From Muribaculaceae bacterium (lineage in GTDB: Bacteria; Bacteroidota; Bacteroidia; Bacteroidales; Muribaculaceae): DNA of 64,000 bases. The position numbers and the translations under genes are program-made. Position 1 is the first letter of the stretch, and every line of letters begins with the position of its first letter. Location: the NCBI GenBank assembly GCA_022510405.1, contig JAFLTP010000012.1, forward strand, positions 29,928-93,927. Reading direction: 5' to 3'. Positions 6,500 to 16,046 of this stretch are shown here, piece by piece. The notes below the pieces were generated by a model. The model saw only the letters and a program-made list of their open reading frames with translations, ran no database searches and was not told the origin of the DNA.

Positions 6500-9400
6500 A
6501 TGAATAAAATTACCGGTTTTCTCCTTTTAATAATTGTCACCTTTTTAACCCTTCGCGGGGAAATACGTCCCCCACACTACCTGCCGGACGGAGTTTCGGC
6601 TGTGTCTCTTAACGGCGAAAAACGATTCAACAGAGGTTTATACGGTGCACATTCGGGATTTCGTATAGATTGTTCGGATTATCCCGAATTCGGAATTTAT
6701 TTACCGAGAATGGGAGGCAATCTCCAAATAACATTACCTGAGGGTGACTGTAGAGCCCGTTATACCCCGGGAAGAATGGACTATGAACAAGGAGGTGTGA
6801 CAGTTGAGGTGCAAGTTGGCCGTAACACCGACTTCGCACTTTGGGCAATTAAAAATTTCAATGAGCATCCGGTGAGTATTCCCGTAAGATTCGGCGGAGT
6901 AGCCGACAAGAAATTTTCTCGTGAAGGAGACCTCGGGGTTGACGATCCAACTTGTTTCGATTTGAAACCGGAATATTGTATAGGTAACAAGTATAAAGTT
7001 AACCACGATACAGTGTCTGTGGAATACGGTAAAACGGAAAGAAAGAATATATCTTTGATAATACCTTCAAAAAACTATTATATCACAAAACTACCGTCCT
7101 ATGAAGGTGAAATAGAAATACAACCGGGGGAACAAAAAATAATAGGTCTTTTCCCATCGGGAGAAATACCGACAAAGAGCCTTGAAGCACTCTTGACTGA
7201 AGCGGAGAAAGAGAGAGAAGAATTAGCTGGCAAAATAAAAATTAACACACCCGAAGCCTGGTTAAATCCCATCGGGGGAGCTTTGGCCGTAGCCTCTGAC
7301 GGAATCTGGAGCGGTGAAGCATGGTTGCACGGTTCCATTGGTTGGCGTACCCCACATTTAGGTTGGAGAGGAGCTTATGTAGGAAGTGCTACAGGACAGC
7401 ATGAGAGGGCCTTAACGCATTTCAAGACCTATGCAGCCAATCAAATTACCGACATTCCCCCCATATATGACCATCCACGTCAGGATTCGGCTTTGAATCT
7501 GGCACGGGCCGAGAAAAAATGGGGAACTCCAATGTACAGCAACGGATATATTTGCCGGCGACCTGGCAAGAAAGACGAGATGTCGCACTACGACATGAAC
7601 CTCGTATATATAGATGCCATGCTAAGATATTTCAGGGCAACAAGAGATACCGTGGCTATGCGGGAACTATTTCCGGTGATAAAACTTCATCTGGACTGGG
7701 AGAAAAGAAACTTTGATCCTGACGACAATAAATTGTATGACGCTTATTGCTGCATATGGGCAAGTGACGCTTTGTATTACAGTGGCGGAGATGTGACACA
7801 TTCCTCGGCCTATAATCTATTTGCCAATCGATTGGCAGCACAGGTAGCCGAAATTCTGGGAGAAGATTCCACTACTTATAGAAAAGAAGCCAATGGAATC
7901 TCAGCCGCCATCGACAGTGTTTTGTGGATGTCGGACCGGGGTCACTGGGCAGAGTACAGAGAAGCAATGGGACATAGAAGACTTCATCCTTCTGCTGCAC
8001 TCTGGACAATATACCACGCGATAGATTCCGAAGTATCTGATCCTTTCAAGAGCTATACCGCAACTTTATACATAGACCGTGAAATTCCTCATATTCCTGT
8101 GAAAAGCAAAGGTATTGAGGAAGAGTTGTTTACCCTCTCAACCACCAATTGGAAACCTTATTCATGGAGCATCAATAACGTGGCCATAGCGGAAGTGATG
8201 CACACCGCCCTCGCCTATTGGCAGACAGGAAGAAACGAGGAAGCCTACAATCTTATGAAAAGTGTTGCCTATGACAATATGTATCTTGGAGCATCACCAT
8301 TAAATTTCGGTCAGATAAGCCACTATGACAAGGCCCGAGGAGAATGTTACAGAGATTTCGCGGATCCAATAGGAATCTGGAGCCGGGCACTGATCGAAGG
8401 ATTGTTCGGAATCCGGCCGGATCTGCTGGCTAATGAACCGGTAGTAAATCTCATACCCGGATTTCCGGAAGAATGGAATGAGTCCTCGATAGAGTTACCC
8501 GATTTGTCGTATTCTTACAAACGCGATGGCGACCGAACCATATATCTAATAGAGAACAGATATGGCCATGAGTCCAAATTAAGGCTCACAGTACCTGCCA
8601 AAGGAATTGAAAGTGTAACGGTGAATGGCAAACCTGCTGAATGGGCACCTGTTTTAAACTCCATTTCTAAGCCTACCATAACGATCAACGCCGGAACCGA
8701 TCCAAACATTGAAATAGAAATAACTGAAAGAGGAAATCTATATCCGAAACCGACAGGACAAGAACGAATTGAGGGGCCGGTAATTTTCCGGGAGATGAAA
8801 GATGGAAATTTAAGTTGGTGGATTCCGGAAGCCCGGTCTTTAGAAGATACCAATCCCATGATTGAGAATGGTTTTGGAGACATACGTCCCGAACTTTGTG
8901 AGATGGTGAACCTCAGGGAAAGTTATTATTCAGCTGTGACAGATATTTTCCGGAATGAATATATGTCACCTCGACCAAATGTAACCACACTTCAACTTCC
9001 AAAACAAGGGATTGGAGAATGGTGCCACCCCACACTCACAGCAGATATAGATGACAGTGGTCTTAGGGAAATTCTAAAAAAACAGGGTGATATTCTTAAG
9101 ACAGAAACAGGCTTGACATTTGCGCTTCCTTCTGAAGGGAATAATGTCATATATACCTCTTTATGGGATAATTATCCTGACTCTATAACCATTCCATTAT
9201 CCGGGAATGCAGAACATATTTATCTGCTGTTGGCCGGTTCAACAAATCATATGCAAAGCGGTATCGAGAACGGGAGATTGCGGATTCGTTACACCGACGG
9301 CAAAGAAGAGACCACTTCATTAATCAATCCCTATAATTGGGCACCGATAGAACTTGATTTTTATAACGATGAGTACGCATTTGCGATGCCTGAAGGAATG

Positions 9401-9637
9401 TTACCACCCTACCGGCTCCATCTCAAAAGCGGACTGATGAGCCGTTATCTTGGAGAAAATCTTGGAATCAAAGGTGTTGCCGACCGGTTTATTGAAGGAG
9501 GCGCAGGTATAGTCTTGGATATCCCTACTGATTTCTCACGCCAACTTGAATCCCTGACTCTTGAAACGATGTCGGGAGATGTTGTAATAGGATTAATGGG
9601 TATTACTATACAAAGACCTTTTACTTTGGTACCGTAA
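6500..9637 (+). CDS. Secreted DUF4450 / six-hairpin glycosidase-like protein
   Basis: 1045 residues with an N-terminal signal segment (MNKITGFLLLIIVTFLTLRG). Residues about 25-235 resemble DUF4450, a beta-sandwich. Residues about 255-700 look like an (alpha/alpha)6 toroid as in GH63/GH78-like enzymes: GEAWLHGSIGWRTPHLGWRG, MSHYDMNLVYIDAMLRYF, AYCCIWASDALYYSGGDVTH and MGHRRLHPSAALWTIYHAID. The rest (about 720-1045) seems to be further beta domains. It is probably a periplasmic glycosidase acting on pectin side chains; neither linkage nor catalytic residues can be read with confidence. It stands alone on the plus strand, divergent from the kdu operon, and its stop overlaps the 3' end of the convergent DUF4982 gene by 17 nt. 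Confidence 0.7.
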   Translation: MNKITGFLLLIIVTFLTLRGEIRPPHYLPDGVSAVSLNGEKRFNRGLYGAHSGFRIDCSDYPEFGIYLPRMGGNLQITLPEGDCRARYTPGRMDYEQGGVTVEVQVGRNTDFALWAIKNFNEHPVSIPVRFGGVADKKFSREGDLGVDDPTCFDLKPEYCIGNKYKVNHDTVSVEYGKTERKNISLIIPSKNYYITKLPSYEGEIEIQPGEQKIIGLFPSGEIPTKSLEALLTEAEKEREELAGKIKINTPEAWLNPIGGALAVASDGIWSGEAWLHGSIGWRTPHLGWRGAYVGSATGQHERALTHFKTYAANQITDIPPIYDHPRQDSALNLARAEKKWGTPMYSNGYICRRPGKKDEMSHYDMNLVYIDAMLRYFRATRDTVAMRELFPVIKLHLDWEKRNFDPDDNKLYDAYCCIWASDALYYSGGDVTHSSAYNLFANRLAAQVAEILGEDSTTYRKEANGISAAIDSVLWMSDRGHWAEYREAMGHRRLHPSAALWTIYHAIDSEVSDPFKSYTATLYIDREIPHIPVKSKGIEEELFTLSTTNWKPYSWSINNVAIAEVMHTALAYWQTGRNEEAYNLMKSVAYDNMYLGASPLNFGQISHYDKARGECYRDFADPIGIWSRALIEGLFGIRPDLLANEPVVNLIPGFPEEWNESSIELPDLSYSYKRDGDRTIYLIENRYGHESKLRLTVPAKGIESVTVNGKPAEWAPVLNSISKPTITINAGTDPNIEIEITERGNLYPKPTGQERIEGPVIFREMKDGNLSWWIPEARSLEDTNPMIENGFGDIRPELCEMVNLRESYYSAVTDIFRNEYMSPRPNVTTLQLPKQGIGEWCHPTLTADIDDSGLREILKKQGDILKTETGLTFALPSEGNNVIYTSLWDNYPDSITIPLSGNAEHIYLLLAGSTNHMQSGIENGRLRIRYTDGKEETTSLINPYNWAPIELDFYNDEYAFAMPEGMLPPYRLHLKSGLMSRYLGENLGIKGVADRFIEGGAGIVLDIPTDFSRQLESLTLETMSGDVVIGLMGITIQRPFTLVP

Positions 9638-10271
9638 TATAAGAATCGGCAAGACCGGAAGCTTTGGCAGTCACCTTTATATCTCCGGAATTTGACGGTT
9701 TTTTTACAGCTATCCTGTTTTCGCCCTTATGTAATTGGATTTGTTTTACACGAACCTTGTTTTCATTGGAAGAAACATTCACCCAATCGGAAGGTTCCTC
9801 AATTTCAAAAATTACTGTTCTATTATCGTTAAGACATCTTTTCCCATAAAAGTCAGTCACTTCACATTGAATTACGGCCGCCTCTGAATTTTCCGACGGA
9901 TCAGTTTTTGACGGATCCAAAAGAGTAAGTTTAATTTGTGCCGGTATTCCCGAAGTAACCAGAGAATGTCTTCCTACTTCTTTTCCCTGTGAATCATAGC
10001 TGACAGCCGTAAGTGTACCGGGTTGAAAAATGACGTTATCAAAAGTAAAAAGATGTTTGCTTTCATGTCTGCCAAAACCATTGGAGATGTCATTAATGAA
10101 AAGCTCCACGTCTTCTCCGTCGGAAACAACATTAATCGGATTTACGGAATTGGCCGGATAGTTCCAATGGCCTATTATATATGTATGACTATCGTTGGTA
10201 TTATCGGCGGCAAAAGAATTTGAAGCAGTTAATGCCAATAAGATGCTACCAAATATAAACTTTGAGTTCAT
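9621..10271 (-). CDS. Secreted stand-alone DUF4982/Ig-like protein (GH2 C-terminal-like)
   Basis: 216 residues with signal peptide MNSKFIFGSILLALTASNSFA. Residues about 28-110 (HTYIIGHWNYPAN, DGEDVELFIN, GTLTAVSYDSQGKEV) look like the DUF4982 domain usually found near the C-terminus of GH2 beta-galactosidases. Residues about 115-215 look like the Ig-like domain that follows it there. No catalytic barrel is present. The gene starts 1 nt after the CE12 gene ends, so the two are likely co-translated, and a binding or scaffolding role for the esterase is possible. It could be a remnant of a GH2 enzyme, but having its own signal peptide argues for a functional protein. Confidence 0.7.
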   Translation of the reverse strand: MNSKFIFGSILLALTASNSFAADNTNDSHTYIIGHWNYPANSVNPINVVSDGEDVELFINDISNGFGRHESKHLFTFDNVIFQPGTLTAVSYDSQGKEVGRHSLVTSGIPAQIKLTLLDPSKTDPSENSEAAVIQCEVTDFYGKRCLNDNRTVIFEIEEPSDWVNVSSNENKVRVKQIQLHKGENRIAVKKPSNSGDIKVTAKASGLADSYITVPK

Positions 10272-10272
10272 G

Positions 10273-11553
10273 TTAATTTCCTTCGGGTTTTGTTATTTCA
10301 ATAAAGGGACATTCAATCCATTTGAAAGATGCGAATGAATCCGGTTGAGCAGGATCATAGGTTACATAATCTTCGCGAATATATTGGGTCAATGGCAAGT
10401 CAAGTTGCTTGATTCCTTCCACCACACATTTTGCAATCTCATAAGCTCCATAGGGATTGAAATGCGTGTTGTCTTTGAGATCATCTTTTTGACCGGGATA
10501 AGTGCCGGCAGGATATTGAACGAAAGCACGTTTCGAGTCTTCGACACCAAGGGTTTCATAAAGTGTACCGGTCATTTCCTGCAAATCTATAAGAGGAACA
10601 TTTTCCCTTTGTGCTATGAATCTCATCGCCTCAGGGTAATCCTCATGGGAATCTATGAGTTTTCCTTCATCGTTGAAATAGCGACGACGGGTAGGTGTAA
10701 GAAACACCGGATAAGCCCCTCTGGAACGCACCTCATCAATATATTCTTTAAGTTGATACATATAGAAATAGAATGCGCCTTTACCGGGTCCGCTCAATTT
10801 CTGGTCATTATGTCCGAATTCAATGAATACCCAGTCACCGGGTTTCACTTCGGAAAGTATTTTTTCCCAACGACCCCGTTCTTTAAAAGAATCAAGACGG
10901 GCACCGGATTCAGCATAATTGGCAAAGGCAATACCATCGTTGAACCAACGTGGAATCATCTGACCCCAGCTCGCATAAGGTTCCACATCATAGTCGGTGA
11001 CGGTTGAATCGCCGCTAATGAAGACAGTGGGGATATCGTCTACCCGCTCAATTTCAAGATAAGCCAATTGAGGAGACTCACCGTTAAATTCCAAAGTAAG
11101 TTTATTATCCCAATTAAGCTTATTTCTACTTCCACCTTTGATATATTTGATAGAGTCGCCTTCCCTTATTTCATTGCTGTATTTGTTTACTGCAAACTTA
11201 TAGGTCTTGAACTCACCCTTCTTTGTGGGTTCGTTTTCTACGAACAGACGACGAGACTCGGCACGAAGAGTTGTTTCACTGGCTTTTTTTTCATTGCCGA
11301 TTACCGCAGTAACCAGATAATTTCCATCGGGAAGGTTTACTGAGAAAAAGAAAGGTTGGTTAGCACCTGAAGTGGCACCGTCCTGAAAATCGAAACCATA
11401 TCCTTTTTCCGGAGTATAAGTATCTTTTGAAGAAACCTTTATGTAGTTATTCTCCTGTTTAGAGTTCTTAGAATCCGTAAAATCAAAACGATAAGACTGA
11501 GCAAAAGTACTTAGGGATAATAGAAGACCCGGTATCAATAAAAATAGTTTCAT
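10273..11553 (-). CDS. Rhamnogalacturonan acetylesterase (CE12, SGNH hydrolase)
   Basis: Removes acetyl groups from rhamnogalacturonan. I start at ATG 11553 (426 residues), which places the signal peptide MKLFLLIPGLLLSLSTFAQ first; a longer frame upstream runs through AT-rich non-coding sequence. An N-terminal galactose-binding-like domain (about 20-170) precedes the SGNH domain with GDSTVTDY (nucleophile Ser near 181), the Gly block NYAESGARL, GHNDQK and the DNTHFNPYGA Asp/His block. All catalytic residues are present. The DUF4982 gene follows after 1 nt. It is divergent from uxaB. Confidence 0.88.
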   Translation of the reverse strand: MKLFLLIPGLLLSLSTFAQSYRFDFTDSKNSKQENNYIKVSSKDTYTPEKGYGFDFQDGATSGANQPFFFSVNLPDGNYLVTAVIGNEKKASETTLRAESRRLFVENEPTKKGEFKTYKFAVNKYSNEIREGDSIKYIKGGSRNKLNWDNKLTLEFNGESPQLAYLEIERVDDIPTVFISGDSTVTDYDVEPYASWGQMIPRWFNDGIAFANYAESGARLDSFKERGRWEKILSEVKPGDWVFIEFGHNDQKLSGPGKGAFYFYMYQLKEYIDEVRSRGAYPVFLTPTRRRYFNDEGKLIDSHEDYPEAMRFIAQRENVPLIDLQEMTGTLYETLGVEDSKRAFVQYPAGTYPGQKDDLKDNTHFNPYGAYEIAKCVVEGIKQLDLPLTQYIREDYVTYDPAQPDSFASFKWIECPFIEITKPEGN

Positions 11554-11679
11554 GATATTTATTTTATGGGGCGAAAAATATGGAAGTAAAAGTAATATTA
11601 ATTTTTCAATTATGCGCATAAAAAATTCAAAAAGTGCATTTTGACATAATAACATTCGTTTATTTATCATATTTTTATC

Positions 11680-11687
11680 TATATTTG
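11680..11687 (+). promoter_or_regulatory. Candidate -7 box upstream of uxaB
   Basis: TATATTTG matches TAnnTTTG and lies 49 nt before the uxaB ATG, in the 183-nt divergent region (11554-11736) between CE12 and uxaB. The -33 region is degenerate. The rest of this region is AT-rich with no other feature that I can support. Confidence 0.55.
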
Positions 11688-11736
11688 CAAAATTGTAAAA
11701 ATTGTAATCAGTAACCTCTATCCCTAATACAATGTC

Positions 11737-13185
11737 ATGAAACAACTTAATAATTCGGATTCTGGAGTTAAAATAACGAAACGACCAACCAAAGTTCTAC
11801 AATTTGGTGAGGGCAATTTTCTAAGAGCGTTTGTAGATTGGATTCTCGACACTGCCAATGAAAAGGGTGTGATAGATACATCAGTGGCAGTAGTCTCACC
11901 CAGATTCAAATACAATCCAACGATCCAGAATTTGGAAAAACAGGATTGCTTATACAATGTGTGTCTTGAAGGTGTGGAAAACGGGACACCGAAAAAAGAG
12001 ACACGTCTAATCACCACATTGGCGAAAGCCTTCTCGCCTACGGAGAAACCTGAGGATTATGCAGAAATAATCGAATCACCTGAACTGAGATTTGTGATTT
12101 CCAACACAACAGAGCAAGGTATCAAGTATGATGAAGACGATGCCAACAAATTGTGTGCTGCCACTTTCCCCGGGAAAGTAACCGCATTATTAAACCATAG
12201 ATACAAACATTTCAAGGGCGACAAAGACAAAGGGCTGATTTTCCTTTGTTGCGAGCTTAGCGAGAACAATGCGGCGCGTTTGAAAGAATATGTAACCAAG
12301 CATGCAGAAAACGCAGGTATGGGAAAGGAATTCCTCGATTGGGTAGACAACAGCTGTATTTTCTGCGACACTTTGGTTGACCGAATAGTATCAGGCTATT
12401 CTGAAGAATCTGTTAAAGAAATTGAGAAAGAAAAAGGGTATACAGACAACGCATTGGTGAAAGGCGAACTCTATCATCTTTGGGTGATCGGTGGAGATGG
12501 AGCAGAAAAGGTAAAGGAAGAGCTTCCGTTGCATAAGGCCGGTCTTAATGTTTATTTCCTTCCTTCTGTTAAAGAATTCAGAGACAAGAAAGTGAGGATT
12601 CTCAACGGAGCACACACCGGTATGGTGGCTTTGTCTATTTTAAGCGGCAATGACACTGTTTTCGAGGCTTTCAGTGACCCTGAAATAAATAAGTTTGTCA
12701 ACCTGTTTATTGAACAGGAAGTGATTCCGGTAATAGATGAAGACCCGGAGGAATTGAAGAAATTCTCAGAAGAGATACTTGAACGGTTCACCAATCCATA
12801 TATCAATCATCAACTGAGATCAATCGCATTGAATTCATTGTCGAAGTGGGAAACACGCAACTATCCTACATTGAAAGACAATTGGACAAAATTGAACAAA
12901 CTTGCCGATCTTTCAGTCTTTACATTTGCAGCTCTTCTCGCAATGTATGCGCCTGATTCTCCATTCACTCCGGAAGACAAACCGGAACACGTGAAATTGA
13001 TACAAGAGAATTGGAACGACAACGATTTGAGATCGACAGTTGCTACAATTTTGGACAGCGACATATTCTCTGAGAATTTTGGCAAAGAGATACCCGGATT
13101 TTTGGACAAGGCAACAGATTATCTTACTTTGATACGTAAGGAAGGAATGAAAAAGGCTCTTGATAAGGTGTTGGAGGGTCGTTGA
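11737..13185 (+). CDS. uxaB: Tagaturonate reductase (altronate oxidoreductase)
   Basis: Cytosolic NADH-dependent enzyme that reduces tagaturonate to altronate, step two of the galacturonate isomerase pathway. The 482 residues match the length of E. coli UxaB. The N-terminal VLQFGEGNFLRAFVDWILD (about 20-38) is the nucleotide-binding start typical of the mannitol dehydrogenase/UxaB family. VRILNGAHTGMVALSILSG and LRSIALNSLSKWETRNYPTL are typical of the C-terminal half. It is the first gene of the plus-strand run; GH106 follows after 25 nt. No odd features. Confidence 0.93.
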   Translation: MKQLNNSDSGVKITKRPTKVLQFGEGNFLRAFVDWILDTANEKGVIDTSVAVVSPRFKYNPTIQNLEKQDCLYNVCLEGVENGTPKKETRLITTLAKAFSPTEKPEDYAEIIESPELRFVISNTTEQGIKYDEDDANKLCAATFPGKVTALLNHRYKHFKGDKDKGLIFLCCELSENNAARLKEYVTKHAENAGMGKEFLDWVDNSCIFCDTLVDRIVSGYSEESVKEIEKEKGYTDNALVKGELYHLWVIGGDGAEKVKEELPLHKAGLNVYFLPSVKEFRDKKVRILNGAHTGMVALSILSGNDTVFEAFSDPEINKFVNLFIEQEVIPVIDEDPEELKKFSEEILERFTNPYINHQLRSIALNSLSKWETRNYPTLKDNWTKLNKLADLSVFTFAALLAMYAPDSPFTPEDKPEHVKLIQENWNDNDLRSTVATILDSDIFSENFGKEIPGFLDKATDYLTLIRKEGMKKALDKVLEGR

Positions 13186-13210
13186 CTAACGCACAACCGG
13201 AGCCACCGAA

Positions 13211-16024
13211 ATGATAGAAAGGATAATAACGATAATTCTTAGTATTGTTGCTGTTATCGGCAGCAAACCAATTACTGTCAGGTCTGAGATTTTATCAGAC
13301 CTGACAGATTGGTATCCTATAACCGTGGAAAACCGACCTTTCGTTAGGTGGTGGTGGTTAGGAAGTGCGGTTGATCCGGAAGGTCTTACCTACAATCTCG
13401 AGGAATTCGCTAAAAAAGGACTTGGCGGCGTGGAAATCACTCCAATCTATGGTGTGAAAGGGAATGAAGCAAACGACATCTCTTATCTTTCCCCTGAATG
13501 GATGCGGATGCTTGATTATACAATAAGGGAAGGAGAAAGGCTCGGACTTCAGATTGACATGAACAACGGCACGGGATGGCCATTTGGTGGCCCGGAAGTA
13601 GGCACTGAACATAGTGCACGTAAACGAGTAGTTGAAAAATGGACAGTTGAACCGGGCAAAATATTCAATCAAAAGATATTGCCTTCTGAAGAAAAACAGC
13701 GAGATGTAGCAACTCTTCAAGCCATTATAGCAGCCAATGGTAATAAACGACTAAATCTTACATCAAAACTTAATTCGGACACCATTCTTAATTGGAAAGC
13801 ACCTGAAGGAGAAGGAGATTGGACTATTTATGCCGTTTTCAGCGGACGTACATTCCAAAAAGTTAAACGGGCCGCTCCTGGTGGAGAAGGTCTGGTAATA
13901 AATCACTATGACAGTGTTGCTGTGAACAAATATCTGGATCGTTTTGACAGCGCTTTCGCGGAATCTTCCTGTCCTCTTCCCAATACCTTTTTCAACGATT
14001 CATATGAAGTGTATGGTGCCGATTGGGCTGATAATATTTTTGACGAATTCCTGAAAGATCACGGATATAGTCTTGAGTTGTATATGCCTGAATTCCTTGA
14101 TGATACTACTGACAAGGAAATCCGTTCGAGAGTCGTGCGAGACTACCGTTTCACTTTAGCTAAAATGCTCCGTGAAAATTTCACCGACGTTTGGCTCGCG
14201 CGTTCCCATGCAAATGGTGCAAGGGTCAGAAACCAAAGCCATGGTTCTCCGGCAAATATTATCGATCTTTACGCAGCGGTGGATATTCCGGAATGTGAAT
14301 CTTTCGGACAGACAGTTTTCAACATACCCGGATTGAACCAGGATGGACCTTCTCGACCAAGCGATGCGGACCCGGCTGTTTTGAAATTCGCATCCTCGGC
14401 AGCACATTTAACCGGCAAACCCCTCACCTCTGCCGAGTCTTTAACCTGGTTGACCGAACATTTCCGAACCACACTATCGAGGGCCAAACCTGAACTTGAC
14501 CAGATGTTTGTTTCAGGAGTGAACCATGTCTATTTTCATGGAGCTCCCTATTCCCCTAAAGATGTATCATTCCCGGGGTGGATGTTTTACGCATCCATTA
14601 ATATTTCGCCCACCAACAGTATTTGGCAGGATGCCGATTCACTTTTCAGTTACGTAAGTCGTGTTCAGTCTTTTCTTTCTGCAGGAATACCGGACAATGA
14701 TTTTTTACTTTATTTTCCGATCGACGAGATATGGCAACGTCAAGGAGGAAATCCCTACCTGATGTTTGAAATCCATAAGATGGATGAAAGGATGCCAGAT
14801 ATAAAGGAGGCAGTGAATAATATAATAAATGCCGGATATGACATGGATTATATTTCTGATGCGTTGCTGGATGAAATAACTGTGGAGGGAGAGAAACTCT
14901 CTTCCAAAGGAGGGGCATGTTACGGTGCTATTATAGTCCCACCTGTCCATTACATTCAACCCTCGACACTTGAACGTATTCTTGAACTTGCTGAAGAGGG
15001 CGCAACAGTGATTTTCGTTGGTTCCCTACCCACAGACGTACCGGGCATGGGTGATCTTGAAAATAGGCGCAACCATTTCGCTTCCCTAAAGACTTCTCTT
15101 CCTGAGATGTCAGATAAAGCAATTGTAAAACAACAAGGAAAAGGGAAGATCATAGCTTCACCAAATTATACTGAAGGGTTAACTCTAACAGGAATAGTAC
15201 CTGAAGAAATTAAGGTTAGATACGGAATTTCAACAATTCGCAGGCGCAACGAGGTCGGTGGATATAATTACTTCATGTCACTACTGAATGATAAGGAGCT
15301 TGACGATTTTGTAAATTTAGCCACCCCGGCTTCATCTATAGTAATCTTTGATCCGGTAACAGGTAGAAAGGGCTTGGCACAAACCCGAACCACAACTAAT
15401 GGAGCCACTCAAGTTAGACTTCAACTCAAACCCGGACAGTCCCTAATATTAAAGACTTTTCCTTATCAAATAGATGGTGAAACTTGGGCATATGTCGAGT
15501 CGAAAGGAGAACCACTAATCATCGACAAAGGATGGACGGTAAGTTTCCCGAAAAGCGAACCCGAAATAGCCGGTGTTTTCCCTACGGACTCAGTTTATTC
15601 ATGGACTAAACTACCCCTTCCTGACGCAAAAGTAAATTTCGGGACCGGAAAATATTCAGTTGAATTTTATTTGGATGATAAAGATAAGGCAGACGATTGG
15701 CTGCTTGACCTCGAGGATATTAGAGAAAGTGCTGATGTTAAAATAAATGGGAAACCGGCTGGAAAAGTATGGAGTGTTCCCTTCACCTTATCAGTGGGTG
15801 AATTCCTGACACCGGGTTTAAACCATCTTGAAATCGATGTGACGAATACACAGGCCAACCGTATCGCAGATTACGAACGCAGAGGAGTGGAATGGAGGAT
15901 ATTCAAGGATGCGAATATAGCATCTGTTACCAATGCCAAAGAATTCAGTTTCGGCGAGTGGCCTGTTTTACCATCGGGACTAAATTCCACTGTTCGCTTG
16001 ATACCATTGACCCTTTCAAAATAA
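13211..16024 (+). CDS. GH106 alpha-L-rhamnosidase
   Basis: Secreted enzyme expected to release alpha-L-rhamnose from rhamnogalacturonan oligosaccharides. 937 residues with a hydrophobic N-terminal export segment (IITIILSIVAVIG). The GH106 signature follows: RPFVRWWWLGSAVDPEGL and FAKKGLGGVEITPIYG (about 43-80), then LQIDMNNGTGWPFGGPEV. A C-terminal galactose-binding-like jelly roll (KINGKPAGKVWSVPF, GLNHLEIDVTNTQANRIAD) spans about 800-935. A perfect 13-bp inverted repeat lies in the first 100 nt of the coding sequence. It sits between uxaB and the GH105 gene, consistent with alternating removal of rhamnose and unsaturated uronate. Confidence 0.88.
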   Translation: MIERIITIILSIVAVIGSKPITVRSEILSDLTDWYPITVENRPFVRWWWLGSAVDPEGLTYNLEEFAKKGLGGVEITPIYGVKGNEANDISYLSPEWMRMLDYTIREGERLGLQIDMNNGTGWPFGGPEVGTEHSARKRVVEKWTVEPGKIFNQKILPSEEKQRDVATLQAIIAANGNKRLNLTSKLNSDTILNWKAPEGEGDWTIYAVFSGRTFQKVKRAAPGGEGLVINHYDSVAVNKYLDRFDSAFAESSCPLPNTFFNDSYEVYGADWADNIFDEFLKDHGYSLELYMPEFLDDTTDKEIRSRVVRDYRFTLAKMLRENFTDVWLARSHANGARVRNQSHGSPANIIDLYAAVDIPECESFGQTVFNIPGLNQDGPSRPSDADPAVLKFASSAAHLTGKPLTSAESLTWLTEHFRTTLSRAKPELDQMFVSGVNHVYFHGAPYSPKDVSFPGWMFYASINISPTNSIWQDADSLFSYVSRVQSFLSAGIPDNDFLLYFPIDEIWQRQGGNPYLMFEIHKMDERMPDIKEAVNNIINAGYDMDYISDALLDEITVEGEKLSSKGGACYGAIIVPPVHYIQPSTLERILELAEEGATVIFVGSLPTDVPGMGDLENRRNHFASLKTSLPEMSDKAIVKQQGKGKIIASPNYTEGLTLTGIVPEEIKVRYGISTIRRRNEVGGYNYFMSLLNDKELDDFVNLATPASSIVIFDPVTGRKGLAQTRTTTNGATQVRLQLKPGQSLILKTFPYQIDGETWAYVESKGEPLIIDKGWTVSFPKSEPEIAGVFPTDSVYSWTKLPLPDAKVNFGTGKYSVEFYLDDKDKADDWLLDLEDIRESADVKINGKPAGKVWSVPFTLSVGEFLTPGLNHLEIDVTNTQANRIADYERRGVEWRIFKDANIASVTNAKEFSFGEWPVLPSGLNSTVRLIPLTLSK
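13275..13307 (+). other. Perfect 13-bp intragenic hairpin in GH106
   Basis: CTGTCAGGTCTGA (13275-13287) and its exact reverse complement TCAGACCTGACAG (13295-13307) flank a 7-nt loop. It lies 64 nt into the GH106 coding region, immediately after the export segment, and has no T-run after it. Such a stable stem could slow ribosomes or polymerase, or control how much GH106 is made relative to uxaB. Confidence 0.7.
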
Positions 16025-16046
16025 AGAAACCTTTTTATTAGAGCTG

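Noticed and set aside
11554..11745. Longer start for the CE12 protein
   Set aside because: The extra 64 residues run through AT-rich intergenic and promoter sequence and precede a clear signal peptide.
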